A DNA stretch of 64,000 bases from Paragordius varius (taxonomy: Eukaryota; Nematomorpha). The stretch spans positions 2,046,001-2,110,000 of the forward strand of contig OZ176050.1 of assembly GCA_964247055.1 (NCBI GenBank). The letters are read 5' to 3'. The translations under genes and the position numbers were made by a program. The notes below the pieces were generated by a model. The model saw only the letters and a list, made by a program, of their open reading frames with translations, was not told the origin of the DNA and ran no database searches. Each line of letters opens with the position of its first letter. Position 1 is the first letter of the stretch. Positions 1-11,574 of this stretch are shown in pieces.

Positions 1-1205
1 ACTCAAAAATTACGCACAAAAATTAAAAGGTTCCCTGATCATTGTATAACCCTATGGTTAAAAAATTTTAGCATTTGTATCGTATAAAGTGCAAAAAAAT
101 ATGTATAAAAAATTCTAAGTAATTAATTACTCAACATAACAATTTATAAGTATATAGTTTCAGTTAAACATATTATTATTATTGTAATTCATGATTTTGT
201 AATATTCCAAAACAATAATTATTCCAAATCAAGCCAAGAGTAAAATATGGATATAAGGCTATGCGAAGTTCATACATTTGGCCAGTACCATATTGATTGT
301 TATATGTGTTTATTAAATTGTCAATAGGGAAAAAAATTATACCTGCAGACAACATTAAAGATTTTTACCGTAGTAAACAATTTTAAAGTCCCATATAACC
401 AATAATAACTGTTTACCAGTTCAAGATACAACACTGATTAACTTATAACTTGATATATGGTTATCTGCATATTCAATTCTTTATCCGACTCACCTAAAGA
501 CTTTAAATCAGATTCGATTGGAAGAAAATATAAAACTTTGATATATCTATCACTGAAATGTATTTTAATGGGATGTTTTTTGATTTCATATGAGGAGTAA
601 AGTATCAAATAGCTGGTAGAGGTAATGGAGGTATTAGACATTATATAAACCTCATTACATTTATAGACTTACCAGTGAAGTAGGTGTCATCTTTCAATTA
701 ACATCGCGAATGGTTTAGTATATTTTTAAATGTTCATCCATCTAAAAAATAATATTTATAAAAACAAACAGCCTTCATACCATATCAAATAAAATTTTTG
801 AACAAAAAATTAAGCATGCCGGGAATCACTAAGTCCATGTTAGAAAATATAGCGACCAAAAAATGAAAAGGCGTAGTAAGCTAATAAAAAGTTTAAGATT
901 ACTTGACGTGTAAGATAAATTCCATTGTTTAGACGGGTTAGCGATTGTAAGGAGATTTTAAATTGATAGCTGATAATAGAGGTGTAGCTTTCATCGCTGG
1001 CGCCCCTACCACTCCATGCAACCACCTGCATTTTAGATATTTAATAAAATTGTCATGGCCACTCATAAATGGGTGATTTATGTATTATAAAAATAATAAC
1101 ATTTAAATTCTTATTTTTTAAAATTATACTTTTTATATCTAGCGCCCCTTCAAATATGCCCACCGGTGGAACCCACTTTCTCTCCCCTCTAGCTACGCCA
1201 TTGTG
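1..1205. repeat. Dispersed repeat copy 1 (hAT-like end at right)
   Basis: This stretch matches 12,940-14,130 over most of its length: the same order of blocks, for example the start near position 14 (ACGCACAAAAATTAAAAGG) against position about 12,951. The right end, around 1,185-1,205, reads CTCTAGCTACGCCATTG. That is the reverse complement of the CAGTGGCGTAGC-type end seen in hAT non-autonomous elements. A third partial copy of the right end (GGCGCCCCTTC...TAGCTACGCCA) lies at 62,370-62,530. The copy runs off the left edge of the window, so its true length is unknown. No intact coding region is visible; short ORFs here are chance. Confidence 0.6.
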
Positions 1206-1450
1206 TTGATCGTTTTTGTACGTGTAATGCTCCGGCCGATTACCGTTAAGTTTGAGTTAAGCCATCCAAAGCTTGCACTTGATCATCTTCCCAGTTATGC
1301 GTTATAACAAAACGCCCATTTAACTCTAAAAGCTCAACCTTAGAACGGCGGAGAGGAGAATGATAATTTAACGATAAACCAAACTGATGAAGATTAAAAC
1401 CAATAATCGGAGGTGGGGAGGAACAAAGCAAAGCAAACGAAAAAGACACT
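1206..1450 (-). pseudogene. mariner transposase N-terminal relic
   Basis: On the minus strand a frame contains NWEDDQVQALDGLTQT, which corresponds to the mariner transposase segment usually reading DEELxALLDEDxxQTQEELA, just after the N-terminal helix-turn-helix. The same block recurs at 14,140-14,480 and 16,180-16,400. The rest of the transposase is missing downstream (lower coordinates), where the repeat unit 1-1,205 takes over, so this is a truncated copy of a plain DNA transposon. It has no open frame of useful length. Confidence 0.6.
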
Positions 1451-1780
1451 CAGGTTGAAATAAGAACGGATAAGACAACTGAGAAAGAACTTGAAATGAG
1501 ATATCCTCTTAGGGAAAGAAAAGCACCAGATCAACTCGGATTCGGATAAGGAGATATGATAGATTTGAATACATCAGTTTTAACCTTAGCCTAGACAAAT
1601 TTATATTAAATTTGAATCATTTTTCTTGACCTTTTATATTTGAGTTAAACTATTGTATCAATTTTGTATTTAATCTGCACACAACCTTGGTTTAACATGT
1701 AAATATTATATTCACAAAAAGTGTATAAACATCACTTTATATAGTGTAGTTTTTGTATTTTATCTCGATAAATATTATTT
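1451..1780. other. Featureless AT-rich spacer
   Basis: AT-rich sequence between the mariner relic and the LINE. I see no coding frame, RNA gene or clear repeat. Confidence 0.4.
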
Positions 1781-3330
1781 TTTTACGGTTTCTCGATTCA
1801 CAATAATATTCAACAAAATTTTGCTTGCATGACTAAGAACTATGTTTTTATAGTTCTCGTAATTAGATTAATCTCCCTTTTGATTGGGATAAACAGTATT
1901 TGACAGTCTTTTGGCATCGACCTCCATACTTCCTGACACAATCTATGTATAACTGATATTGGTATATCTCTTATTAATTCCAAGGAATATTATCTATTCC
2001 AGAGGCTTTCCTTATTGGTATCGATTATAAAGCTTTTACTACCTCTGCTTCTAATATACCTAACTCATTATCCCCATTCCCATATATAAGTCTATATTTG
2101 CAATATACAGCTGTTTGGTGTAACTTTCTCATCTTTCTTTAACTTATTTCCGTCGTCAAGATCCTTCCATTGTCCTTAATATTAATGTTTGGAAGTTGGT
2201 ATTGATTTGTTACTCTTCTGGTTTGGAACAGAGGTTTACTTAAGCCTTTTCTGTAAGCTTCCTCAGTAATCGTCCATTATTCATTGCAGTGTTCCTCCAG
2301 GTCTTCCTTTTCTGTCTCTAGAGTCTTGAAATTTATTTTTCTCTTTCTCCGCTTTTCTAGCTCTTCTACTTTCTTCAATTATTTTTATACAGTCATCTGG
2401 TAACCCTTTATATATGAAGTTTTTTTTTGGTAAATATTTTTGTGCTGTCTCGTGAATTATTGTTATATTATTCCTTTGGTTTTGTAAGTTATTATCCATC
2501 TTACCTAACAAATCAATATTATTTACTTCTATCTTATATTCTAAAGAGATTTCTACGTTGTATTCCAGAGTTTCAACATAATTGTTGTTATTAATAGTTG
2601 GTGATCGCTTGAGCAGTCACAACTTTTCTTGGTTTTAGCATTTATGAATTTTCCATTTTTGTTGTTCTATAAAATAATCTATTTGGTTTTAATTTTTGCA
2701 CAAGGGGAGGAACAGTCTTTTATGTTGTTTTTACCATGTATTCACAACAAACATTTGATTAATCATACAGAATTCGATCAATCGTTCACCAGATTCGTTC
2801 TTTCACCTAATCCGTGTTTTCCCAATATCGTGTCCTACTCTTGATTTCACCTTTCTATATTAATAGCTATTATAATTGTATCCTTTTTAGATACAGAATT
2901 TATTAAGTCTTGGAGCTGTTCGTAAAATGCATCTATTTTTCTTGTTCAGAGTCCGCTGTAGGGGCATAAACAATGATATAAGTTAAGTTAATCGGGCTAG
3001 CATTAAATCTGATGCTCATGATTAATTTAAATTAAACGAATTGACATATTTATTATATTCTTTATTTAATATTACATCAACACCCTCCTTATATAGTGTC
3101 CCGATTTATAAATACAATTTTCTTTGTTATATAAAACACCTTTGCCCTTGTAATGGGTTTTAGTGATACCCAATTAATTGGATTCTTTGCATATCCTTTC
3201 CTATTAGAGTCTTTTTTTTCTTCATTTCAATTCCTGCGTTCCAGTTTCCTATACAGATTTTATTATCACTTTAATTTTTGTCATATTTTTGTGATCAAGT
3301 TTGCCGGGGCTTTGTTAAACCATACTTAAG
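1780..3330 (-). mobile_element. Decayed LINE (endonuclease + reverse transcriptase)
   Basis: Read on the minus strand, the order is that of a LINE ORF2. First comes an apurinic-type endonuclease: CIGNWNAG near 3,250, VYAPTADSEQE near 2,970, then RVGHDIGK, LIEFCMINQMFVVNT and NQIDYFIEQQKW between about 2,850 and 2,650. A linker follows (HETAQKYLPKKNF, 2,281-2,511). The reverse-transcriptase start is KASGIDNIP near 2,000, then a frame reading SNYENYKN...LSHASKILLNII near 1,830. These correspond to the family blocks KAPGIDxIP and NYRGISLLSHxSKxxxxII. The frame is broken many times and the element ends inside the RT domain, so it is a dead 5'-biased fragment. Clade not determined. Confidence 0.8.
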
Positions 3331-3589
3331 GTGTATGGATTCCGTCACAATCTATGTAATAACTTAAAAGATATCTTAAATGCATAATAATAAAAAACAA
3401 CTGAAACTTATCCAGGTATCCAGAAAAGGGTGTGACAGGCATGCGCCTTACTCCCACTGTCCTCACAGACGACCCTTACCGCCTTCCTACGCTTTTACGC
3501 GCCTTAGAGCAGGGGGACGTCAATCATCTTCAGGGCTTCTAACAATATGCAATGAAACGTATAATACTTAATATATATATATACCATTT
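3331..3589. other. GC-richer block upstream of the LINE
   Basis: Positions 3,410-3,545 are clearly less AT-rich than the surroundings. They may be the 5' untranslated part of the minus-strand LINE or an unrelated insertion. The 63-codon frame here shows no family likeness. TA-rich sequence at 3,572-3,590 abuts the foldback element. Confidence 0.3.
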
Positions 3590-3594
3590 CCCAG

Positions 3595-3800
3595 TCTAAA
3601 TAAACGTTTTCCCAGTCTATCGAAACATTTTCCCAATCAATCGAAACGTTTTCCCAGTCAATCGAAACGTTTTCCCAGTCAATCGAAACGTTTTCCCAGT
3701 CAATCGAAACATTTTCCCAGTCAATAGAAACATTTTCCCAGTCAATAAAAACATTTTCCCAATCAATAAAAACGTTTTCCCAGTCAATAAAAACGGTTTT
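3595..3800. repeat. Left iteron array of foldback element 1
   Basis: Tandem 21-bp units with consensus GTTTTCCCAGTCAATCGAAAC. Units nearest the interior carry AATAAAAAC in place of AATCGAAAC, so they grade in sequence along the array, which suggests spread by unequal exchange or slippage. Confidence 0.9.
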
Positions 3801-4106
3801 ATTTTTGATGATAAGTATCAAAACAAAATAGAAAAATAACTTTTAACCATTATCAGCGTAATATTAGGATATTATTTTTTATGAATTAACAATTATTGAA
3901 GGAAAATATTTTTTATATATTCCAATACACAATCATTAATAATTTATTCTTTAAGAGTTATATTTTATTAACTGGAAGAATATTTTATGGTTTTTACGTA
4001 TTTTATGAAAATATTTAATAATTTTTTTATTATATCGATGGTTCGCATATATATTTGAGGCTAACTTTTAAAGTCTATAGTTACGGATAATAAAATTTAT
4101 AAAAAT

Positions 4107-4562
4107 ATACCATTTTTATCTCAAATTGGTTATTTAACACTTCAAATTGGATCATAAACATGTCGAATAAAATACTGTCGGAAAAAATCTGAACAAAACA
4201 TGGTTTTAAATATGTTTTTCATTTAAAAATATTTTATAAAAAAGGATATTCCACAATGGCTTTGCGGGCTGCATTTTTAACCCAAAAAGCACGGCGTTCC
4301 GCATTCGTATTAAATATAACGACATTCATAAATAATTTATTCGATCTTAGACATAAGACTGTAAAGTACAAACACAATATATTTTTTTAATTCGTTGTCA
4401 ATTTTATAAACTCATTCATAAAATAGCGTAAGAAATATGAATTTTACTAAGATTTTCTTAGGCCTCCGATGAACCAAATGATAAATATAAAAATAGGGTA
4501 AAATTTATGTTTAAGACCCAATATTAAGTGTTAAATGACCTTTGAGATAAAAATGGTATATT
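4107..4562. mobile_element. Inner element with ATACCATTT ends, containing a hAT-MITE-like core
   Basis: Within the centre of foldback element 1, ATACCATTTTTATCTC at about 4,107 faces GATAAAAATGGTAT at about 4,549-4,562. This repeats the outer ATACCATTT/AAATGGTAT theme and suggests a second element nested in, or ancestral to, the outer one. The core at about 4,250-4,480 (GCTTTGCGGGCTGC..., ACATAAGACTGTAAAGTACA, TTAGGCCTCC) resembles the MITE at 43,396-43,663 (CATAAGACTGTATAATGCAA, CAGGCCTCAC), so a decayed hAT-like MITE probably sits in the loop. Confidence 0.45.
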
Positions 4563-4864
4563 TTTATAAATTTTTTTATCCGTAACTATAGACTTTAAAA
4601 GTTAGCCTCAAATATATATGCAAACCATCGATATAATAAAAAAATTATCAAATATTTTGTTAAAATACTTAAAAACCATAAAATATTCTTCCAGTTAATA
4701 AAATATAGCTTTTAAAGAATAAATTATTAATGATTGTGTATTGGAATATATAAAAAATATTTTCATTCAATAATTGTTAATTCATAAAAAATAAAATCCT
4801 AATATTACGCTGATAATGGTTAAAAGTTATTTTTCTATCTTGTTTTGATATTTATTATCAAAAA

Positions 4865-5037
4865 TAAAACCGTTTTTATTGACTGGGAAAACGTTTTTAT
4901 TGACTGGGAAAATGTTTCTATTGACTGGGAAAATGTTTCGATTGACTGGGAAAACGTTTCGATTGACTGGGAAAACGTTTCGATTGACTGGGAAAATGTT
5001 TCGACTGACTGGGAAAACGTTTATTTAGACTGGGAAA
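4865..5037. repeat. Right iteron array of foldback element 1
   Basis: The same 21-bp unit as the left array in inverted orientation (GACTGGGAAAACGTTTCGAT), with slightly fewer units and the same gradient from AT-rich inner units to CG-containing outer ones. Confidence 0.9.
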
Positions 5038-5042
5038 TGGTA

Positions 5043-6300
5043 TATATATATGATAAGCAAAATGTGTAAATAATCGATATACATTAAGCTAATGATTTAT
5101 GATAAGGTAGCAATACGATGATTAAAAATCTAAAAATGACAAATGGCAATCGAGATACCGATCTTCAAAATTAGTCACCCAAAATTATATTACGACATCA
5201 TATTTTATTGCGCTAACAACGAAAACGAATTAAATGGTAGGAATAAGCATAAAATCGATTCCCAAATTTTTGGTCCATAAATAGTTACCACATAACAGAA
5301 TCAGTTAACTGTGCTGTAAGATTGTGTTATCTTCGGATATAGGGGTTAAAAAGTAGTAAAAGCCAAACCAATTATTTTGGTTTTAATTGGCCAATATGAA
5401 AAGGAACTTGAAAAATGGAATTAAAATTGGGACAAAGATAACTGAATGTTTAACTCTTAACTTGAAGCTGATAATTTAAATTCAACGTTCATTAACTTAG
5501 TTTAAAGATATAAGCCTTATGCAATAAAAAAACCGTAGTGATGATATAAAAAATTTATAATCTATTCTATTATTTTTTTAACCAAATGTAAAGTAAAAAA
5601 TAAAAATATTAGGTATGAACAGGGCGTACAAGTCTTGGCATCCTTACTACCGGGCGGACAAGATAATTGTATTATACAATGCATATATATATATATATAT
5701 AAAGAATTAAAAATTGACCTTAGAGACAATATAGATATTTGAAGTAGTTTATTTTTATACATAACAAATTTGTAAAGTACAAAAAGTAACAGAAAAAACA
5801 AAAAAGAGACGTATTCGCTAAAAATTTATACAAAAAACACAAAAAAGACGATTTAAAAATTAAAAAATACTGTCGTTGGTTTAAATTGAATTCCCCTATT
5901 TATAAATTAGAATTAGGCTAATTAAAGTAAAGTAAAAGAAATATATCCAAAGCTTAGCGCCACACCTGCGACCGAGCATAAAAAGAGAAAATTATATAGA
6001 TCATTCAGAAACCGTATATCCTTATAAATTTGATATAATTATTTTGAATATTGATATGATGATAACATGTAATTAAAAATATATAAGCTTTCTAGGTTAT
6101 TACAACATTGAAAACATTTATAATTATTTTACAAAATGGGAAATAAATTAGTTTGAAACAAAGGTTTTTGAATAATTATTTTTCAATGATAAATATATCA
6201 TTAATAAAGATTAGGTAGAAAATAAAATAAAAAAAATGCAAAAATTATGGTTATATTAATAAAAATATAAGGACCAAAAGTGTTCAAGGCACTCTTGAAG
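5043..6300. other. AT-rich intergenic stretch
   Basis: No convincing gene. A (TA)n tract lies at about 5,682-5,702. A minus-strand 79-codon frame (5,562-5,801) includes a Cys-rich patch CPPGSKDAKTCTPC, but it has no splice or homology support. Confidence 0.35.
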
Positions 6301-6304
6301 TAAT

Positions 6305-6420
6305 GGTATTAATATCAAAACAACTAATCAGGTTCTTTAGCAGTTTAATTATAAATCGGTAGATTTTTTTATGTATAAAGGGACTCAAAACCGAATTATA
6401 TATTTTTGGATGCCACGATA
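6305..6420. repeat. Repeat shared with 62,555-62,670
   Basis: About 110 bp (ATATCAAAACAACTAATCAGGTTC through TTTTTGGATGCCA) occurs again at 62,560-62,670 with a few substitutions. No coding content. It is probably part of a larger DNA-transposon relic, since the second copy lies just upstream of hAT transposase remains. Confidence 0.6.
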
Positions 6421-7110
6421 ATTGAGGTATGTTTTTGGAGATTTCGGCAGTCGATAACCCAGACTATGTGAGGCAACATCTGGCGAAAAGCAATTACTAA
6501 GTTTTGCCAACCTTTGGTTTTTTCATCCGAATGCATACAGTTGGCTTGGATCGACAAAATGATGCGAATCAAAAAATCAATTCAAACTATTATTCCAGCC
6601 CAAATATATTGACTGACGAATGATAAGGCGGATGATGCGTATATAAAGTATCTATCATCGCCAAGTCTAGGTTTCCCCTGTTAGTGCAGTTTTCTAAATG
6701 TCCAAATCCTTTTCATTAAGCCAGCGTTCAACACAAATATAATCGCGGGCCAAATAATCGTCAGGCTGCATTCGAAAAATAGATGGGCATTAATAAATTA
6801 TAAATTTTAATTCAAATTTTGTAAAAAATGATATAAAATATTCGATATTGACTTATCAAGATAATTAATTTAAAATATAACAATTTTACAGAATTTATGA
6901 GCATAAAACGTCCATGTACTTGGTAAGTTTCCAATTAGCGGGCCACATAATATCTTGAAGGAAAGAACCAAAATTTATTTATTTGTTTTGTTTTAAACTG
7001 AATATAAAATTATGCTGAGTCAGAAATATCGTTTATATCCACTTGACACAGTGTTAGAAGGGGCGTTGTAATATGATTTACTTTACCGATATATTTATAC
7101 ACTCGAATTT
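6421..7110. other. Unrecognised low-copy sequence, possible transposon relic
   Basis: Positions 6,430-6,780 are less AT-rich than average and show short minus-strand frames, for example DYLARDYICVERWLNEKDLDI split by a stop. This could be decayed coding sequence of a transposon. I cannot assign a family. Confidence 0.25.
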
Positions 7111-7111
7111 A

Positions 7112-7255
7112 CAGTATAAGTATACATTGCTAGAAAGATATTAATGATTGCTAAATAGCACATGGCTTGTAGTTTTTTTCTTTTTACCTTTATTAGCTAA
7201 TAATACTGCTCTTTGTTGTATATACTGTGGAATTAAGCAATGTATACTTACTCAT
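7112..7255. repeat. Short inverted-repeat element
   Basis: AAGTATACATTGCT near 7,118 is mirrored by AAGCAATGTATACTT near 7,236, with about 105 bp between. This is the shape of a small MITE or stem-loop just downstream of the minus-strand gene. Confidence 0.45.
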
Positions 7256-7477
7256 ATGTAATTTTCATAAGTATTGGTCTCATTATTTTTATTTTGCATT
7301 TATTAATTAGTGCATTGCACATATCTTCAAATTGACAATGTTATATAATCATTAAATTACAATTTTTTATTCAGTATTATATCAAATTAAGTTATCCCGG
7401 GTCTCTTAATTTAGCAGGAATAGCTGAGCGTTCATTAACATATTTTGGTACTAGGTTGTTTTTACACTAAAACAATT

Positions 7478-9879
7478 TCACCATTTTTTCTTTTTATTTT
7501 TGTGAGTTGTTGCATTCGGGGTGGGTGAACGACGCGGTAAAACTTGAGCAAATCTTGGGCTATTGTTGTTTGGGGGTGGTGGTCTTGGGGCAATGTTTGG
7601 CGGTTTTGTGAATCCAGTGGATGGAGAACAAGCGGTAATCGTATATCTTGGGTTGTCGTTGTTTGGGGGTGGTGGTCTTGTTGCAAAGTTTCCAGTGGAT
7701 GGAGAAAAGGCGGGAATCACATATCTTGGGTTATTGGTGTTTGGTGGCGGCGGTCTTGGTGCTAGGTTTTGCGGTAGCGGCATTGGCGGTTTTAATGCTC
7801 TAGATGGAGAAAAAGCAGGAGTCTCATGCACACCTTGAGAAAAAGGCGGCCTATTTACTAATAAACCTTGGCGTGGGGGAAGTGGCGGCGGTTGTTGATC
7901 ATGCAATTGATTGATATAAATTGGTACGGATGGATTAGGGGGTCTATTTGTCCTTAAACCTGGACCTCGGATTGGTGGCGGCTGTTGATGATTGTTAGGT
8001 TGATTTATATAAATTGGTTCTAACGAACTAGGCGGTCTATTCATTATGAAACCTTGACGAGGGAGAAGTGGTGGTGGTTGTAGATCATTTAATTGATTTA
8101 TATATATTGGCTCGGATGGATTAGGGGGTCTATTTATCCTTAAACCTGGACCCCGGATTGGTGGCGGCTGTTGATGATTGTTAGATTGATTCATATAAAT
8201 TGGTTCTGAGGAACTAGGTGGTCTATTCATTATTGATCCTTGACGAGGGGCAAGTGGTGGCGGTTGTTGATCATTGAATTGATTTATGTAAATTGGTACG
8301 GATGAACCTGGGGATCTATTTTTCCTTAAACCTTGGCCCCCGAGTGGCGGCTGTTGATGATTGTTAGATTGATTCATATAAATTGGTTGTGAGGAACTAG
8401 GTGGTCTATTCATTATTGATCCTTGACGAGGGGCAAGTGGCGGTGGTTGTTGATCATTGAACTGATTTATGTAAATTGGTACGGATGAACCTGGGGATCT
8501 ATTTTTCCTTAAACCTTGACGGGGTGGAAGTGGTGGTGGCGGTTGATGATGATTGTTAGATTGATTTATATAAATTGGTTCGGAGGAATCTGTAAAATCA
8601 AGACTTTCATTCGTTATTGGTTTTGTTATTTTATTATTTTGATATGGGGTTGGAGCGGATAGTTTGCGCTTTGCGACAACTTGTGTCGTTTCGTCCTTTG
8701 AAGAGTCCTTTTTCTTTTGCCTTTTACTTTCATTCTTGTGTTCTTTTGAATCAGAGGTCTTGGATTGCTTTTGTCCTTTAAAAGAAGAAATGTTTATTAA
8801 GCTTAAGAATTAGTGAAAAATAATACCTTTTATTCATTTTATCATAATTTTTAAAATATTTTGTTTAATGGCATTTCGAAATTTTATTTTAATAATAAAG
8901 CCATATATTTTGATGAAATTATTTAAGTGCATGTAAAACCTTTTTTATTCGGTTTCACCACAAGATCAGTTAGAGATTCTACTTCAAGGTCTGCATATTT
9001 TTTCACTAATTTTTGAACTATATTTTTTTCAAATTGGCGTTCTCTATACCGTTCATTTTTATACATCACATATATGGACTCCAAGTTTTGCGAAACTTGT
9101 TGCGAATATTCCTCTAACTGTTTGCAAATTTCGGCTTCTTGGCGTAAAATCTCCTCAAAATGAAGGGACGTCAACTCACTATATTTCTGTTGTATACTTA
9201 TGGCTGTTCCTTGTAATATACAGGGGCCAGGCATTGTCTTTTGCCAAAGCTCAAACGGCTTAGGTCTGTATATATAAAAACTGTCATTTGGTCCATACAT
9301 TTCTGGCGTTTTGTCTATCTTTTCTCCCCTAACTGTTTGATTATCTTCTGTGTCATTTTCGTATGGATCTTTATTTGGTAAATTTTTTGTAGACTTATTA
9401 TTGAGACATTGTACACAGTTGTCTAATAATATGCTAATTAATGTTTGTATGGCAAAATAGGCTATTATCTCTTGCCATTTTCTGATTTCAGCAGTATTGT
9501 AAAAATTATTTTTACTTGTATCGTCAATTGCGGTTTTATCAGTATTTGGTGATTGTGTATTGTTATAATTAATAATAGCATCATTTTCCGAATTATTTTG
9601 TGTATCTTCATAGGAGATGATATCCTGTTCATCTGCTTCAGCTTTAAAATCACCAAGCTCTGTGTCAGAGCTGGTGTTTTCATTTGTAATCGGAGAAGAT
9701 TCATTGTGAGGTGTACTAATTGCCTTTTGGGGTGAATTAGTTGTGTTAAACTGCAAAGGTGATGGAGAATGTGATTGAAAATTTGAAGTTGCATTTGGAT
9801 CTTCGTCCATGAATGGTACCAAACAGGTATTGCATTGGTTAAACGGTTTTTGACAAGTTCGACATATTAGAAAACTCAT
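7478..9879 (-). CDS. Novel proline-rich repeat protein with zinc-knuckle N-terminus, two exons
   Basis: Exon 1 runs 9,879-8,940 (start MSFLICRTCQ); exon 2 runs 8,775-7,478. The 164-nt intron is phase 1 (AAAAAAG|GTTTTACATG; TTTTAAAG|GACAAAAG) and keeps frame, giving about 745 aa. An upstream ATG at 9,981 is possible, but MSFLIC puts a CxxC-x6-CxxC pair (C6, C9, C16, C19) at the N-terminus. Residues about 20-150 are acidic and Asn/Ser-rich. Residues about 230-310 are charged and coiled-coil-like. A basic stretch follows. Eight units of about 31 aa alternate between two types, with the shared core PIY[I/M]NQ-x2-N-x-QPPP. Three PPPPNNNxPRY units come next, and the tail is KNKKKKW. The repeats resemble Grb2 SH2 (YxN) and SH3 (PxxPxR, as in PPPLPPRQ) ligands. 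A cytoplasmic scaffold or adaptor is inferred; no family is recognised. A TTTATT (poly(A) signal on the minus strand) lies near 7,366. Confidence 0.7.
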
Positions 9880-11370
9880 TATTAATCGATGTCGGGGTGT
9901 ATTATTTATTGAAATATAGAAAAACACAACATTAAATTGAAAGATATTTTTATATAACGATAATTTGATTGTTAATATCAATTTTAAACATGACGTATTA
10001 AACCATCAATAAAACCTCAATTTATTGGTATAAAAAACGATAAATTAATAAACATATATATATATATATATATATAGATATATATATCCTTTTTTAACCA
10101 AAGTTTCTAAATTGGTCGCGTTTTTTGTCCTATATTTGGAATATAAAAAAAATAATATGAGTAAATATATTGCATTAAATTAAATTTCATTAAATAATTA
10201 ATATAATAAAATCCCGCTATCCATACAAAAGTCGTCAGGGCTATAATCTTTCCTACTAAGCTATCTGCCATCAACTTTTTTATGAAAAAAGTGTTGTGTT
10301 ATTTTAAGGTATATGTGTCAAATTCTTTTTATCTCTACACAAAAAAAAGGAATAAAATGTTTAATATGCCTAGTGTTGTGCCTGTTAGTCAATGACCTAA
10401 GTCATTTTTTTTTATTTTTTTATTTTATTAATTTTCGTTTTAGGAAAACAAAAGCTTATATTATTTAAATATGTATTATTTTGATTTAAATATCATATGA
10501 TATACATTTTTTCTTACTTCCTCATAATAAATCCGCCTTGTGGAAATTTATAGAAAATCAAGTTACAAGCTAGAAATGCAATTGCACTATATATTTAAAT
10601 AAAAACCGAACAAAGATACATATAAAGAAGTTTATAAAATAAATTATGACAGAAGGTGATGGTCTAAAGCAAATTAATATTTAATTTCTTAGGTTTAGTT
10701 TTATTTTCTGTTTTCAAGAAGAAAATAGCCAGTAACATTTAGCAAAATTTATTTTTACATCCTCTAATTTTAACATAGTTGAAAAGGAACATTTCCGGAT
10801 TTCATTAATAGTTTGAAATAATTATTTGAGCATAAATAGGTTCCAATAAATTCCTATTGTTAGTCTTATCTCTCTGTGATTTAAAACTTTCTATAGTCTT
10901 TATGTATGATTCCAGGTAAGATAGTTAATTGTAGAAATTTATCAGTATTGGTGAAAGTATACTTTTAAAAAATATACTTTATGTAAAATCTTTTTTATGT
11001 AATTTAATCAAATGTATGTAGTTATTTTATTGGCAATAACATATACAACCCTAAATATGCCAATTACTATATCACTCATGTTGATATTTTTAACATATTG
11101 CCAATCCGTTGTCCGTTAACACCAATTTATATTCCTTGAAAACTATATGCATCTCTAGGTTTAGTCAAATTATACATTGCTTAAACCCTTAAATAATATG
11201 GTTATAGTTAGGTAAAGTGTTTTGGATTTAAAGCTTATTCGTAGTCAAATGTGCGCCAATTTGCTCTGTTGTAAAGGGATATAAAATTTTGTAATTAAAA
11301 TTTGTGTAATATATTTTAATAAATGTTAAAATCATTACAGTGTCCATAATTACAAGGTTCCCTTTTTAAA
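9880..11370. other. AT-rich upstream/intergenic region
   Basis: This is upstream of the minus-strand gene, so its promoter presumably lies in the first few hundred bases, but I see no defined motif. A TA microsatellite occupies about 10,053-10,087. No coding frame or RNA gene is apparent. Confidence 0.35.
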
Positions 11371-11574
11371 CTAATATGTCTGGTAAGCGTTGATTCTAAA
11401 TTTGATTGTGTAAATGGTTATTTGAATGTATTCGTGCTCTAAATGGGTTTGCATTAAAGGTGATACGGATACCAATTTTATTAATTTAATAATATTAATA
11501 TTTTTATGTAATGAGATGAATTTTAGATTTTTGGAAATATCAACATATGCCCAAAACTTGTAAACCCATGACAT

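Larger units (their letters stand above)
3590..5042. mobile_element. Foldback-like palindromic element 1 with 21-bp iterons
   Basis: The two ends are mirror images: ATACCATTTCCCAGTC on the left at 3,591 and GACTGGGAAATGGTAT on the right near 5,028-5,043. Next to each end is a tandem array of a 21-bp unit (GTTTTCCCAGTCAATCGAAAC and variants), about 10-11 units on the left (3,595-3,800) and 8-9 on the right (4,865-5,037), in opposite orientation. The arms stay complementary inward to about 4,160 and 4,505. Long inverted repeats with internal tandem units are the layout of Drosophila Foldback elements; the family assignment here is by architecture only. TA-rich flanks fit a TA target. There is no transposase. 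The 21-bp period is a multiple of three, which creates spurious IDWENV-repeat ORFs. Confidence 0.8.

Noticed and set aside
3504-3821. ORF with repeated IDWENV(S/F) peptide, and its mirror at 4,845-5,069
   Set aside because: The frame is open only because the 21-bp iterons are a multiple of three. It lies in both arms of a palindrome in opposite orientation with no start context or homology.
3595-5037. CRISPR-like or satellite array
   Set aside because: Units are 21 bp with no spacers, inverted between the two ends of one element, in a eukaryotic genome.
5562-5801. Small Cys-rich protein (CPPGSKDAKTCTPC)
   Set aside because: The Cys patch is only 14 residues; the rest is low-complexity and there are no usable splice sites or relatives in view.
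7544-7838. Gly/Trp-rich ORFs on the plus strand
   Set aside because: They are antisense shadows of the proline-rich repeats of the minus-strand gene.
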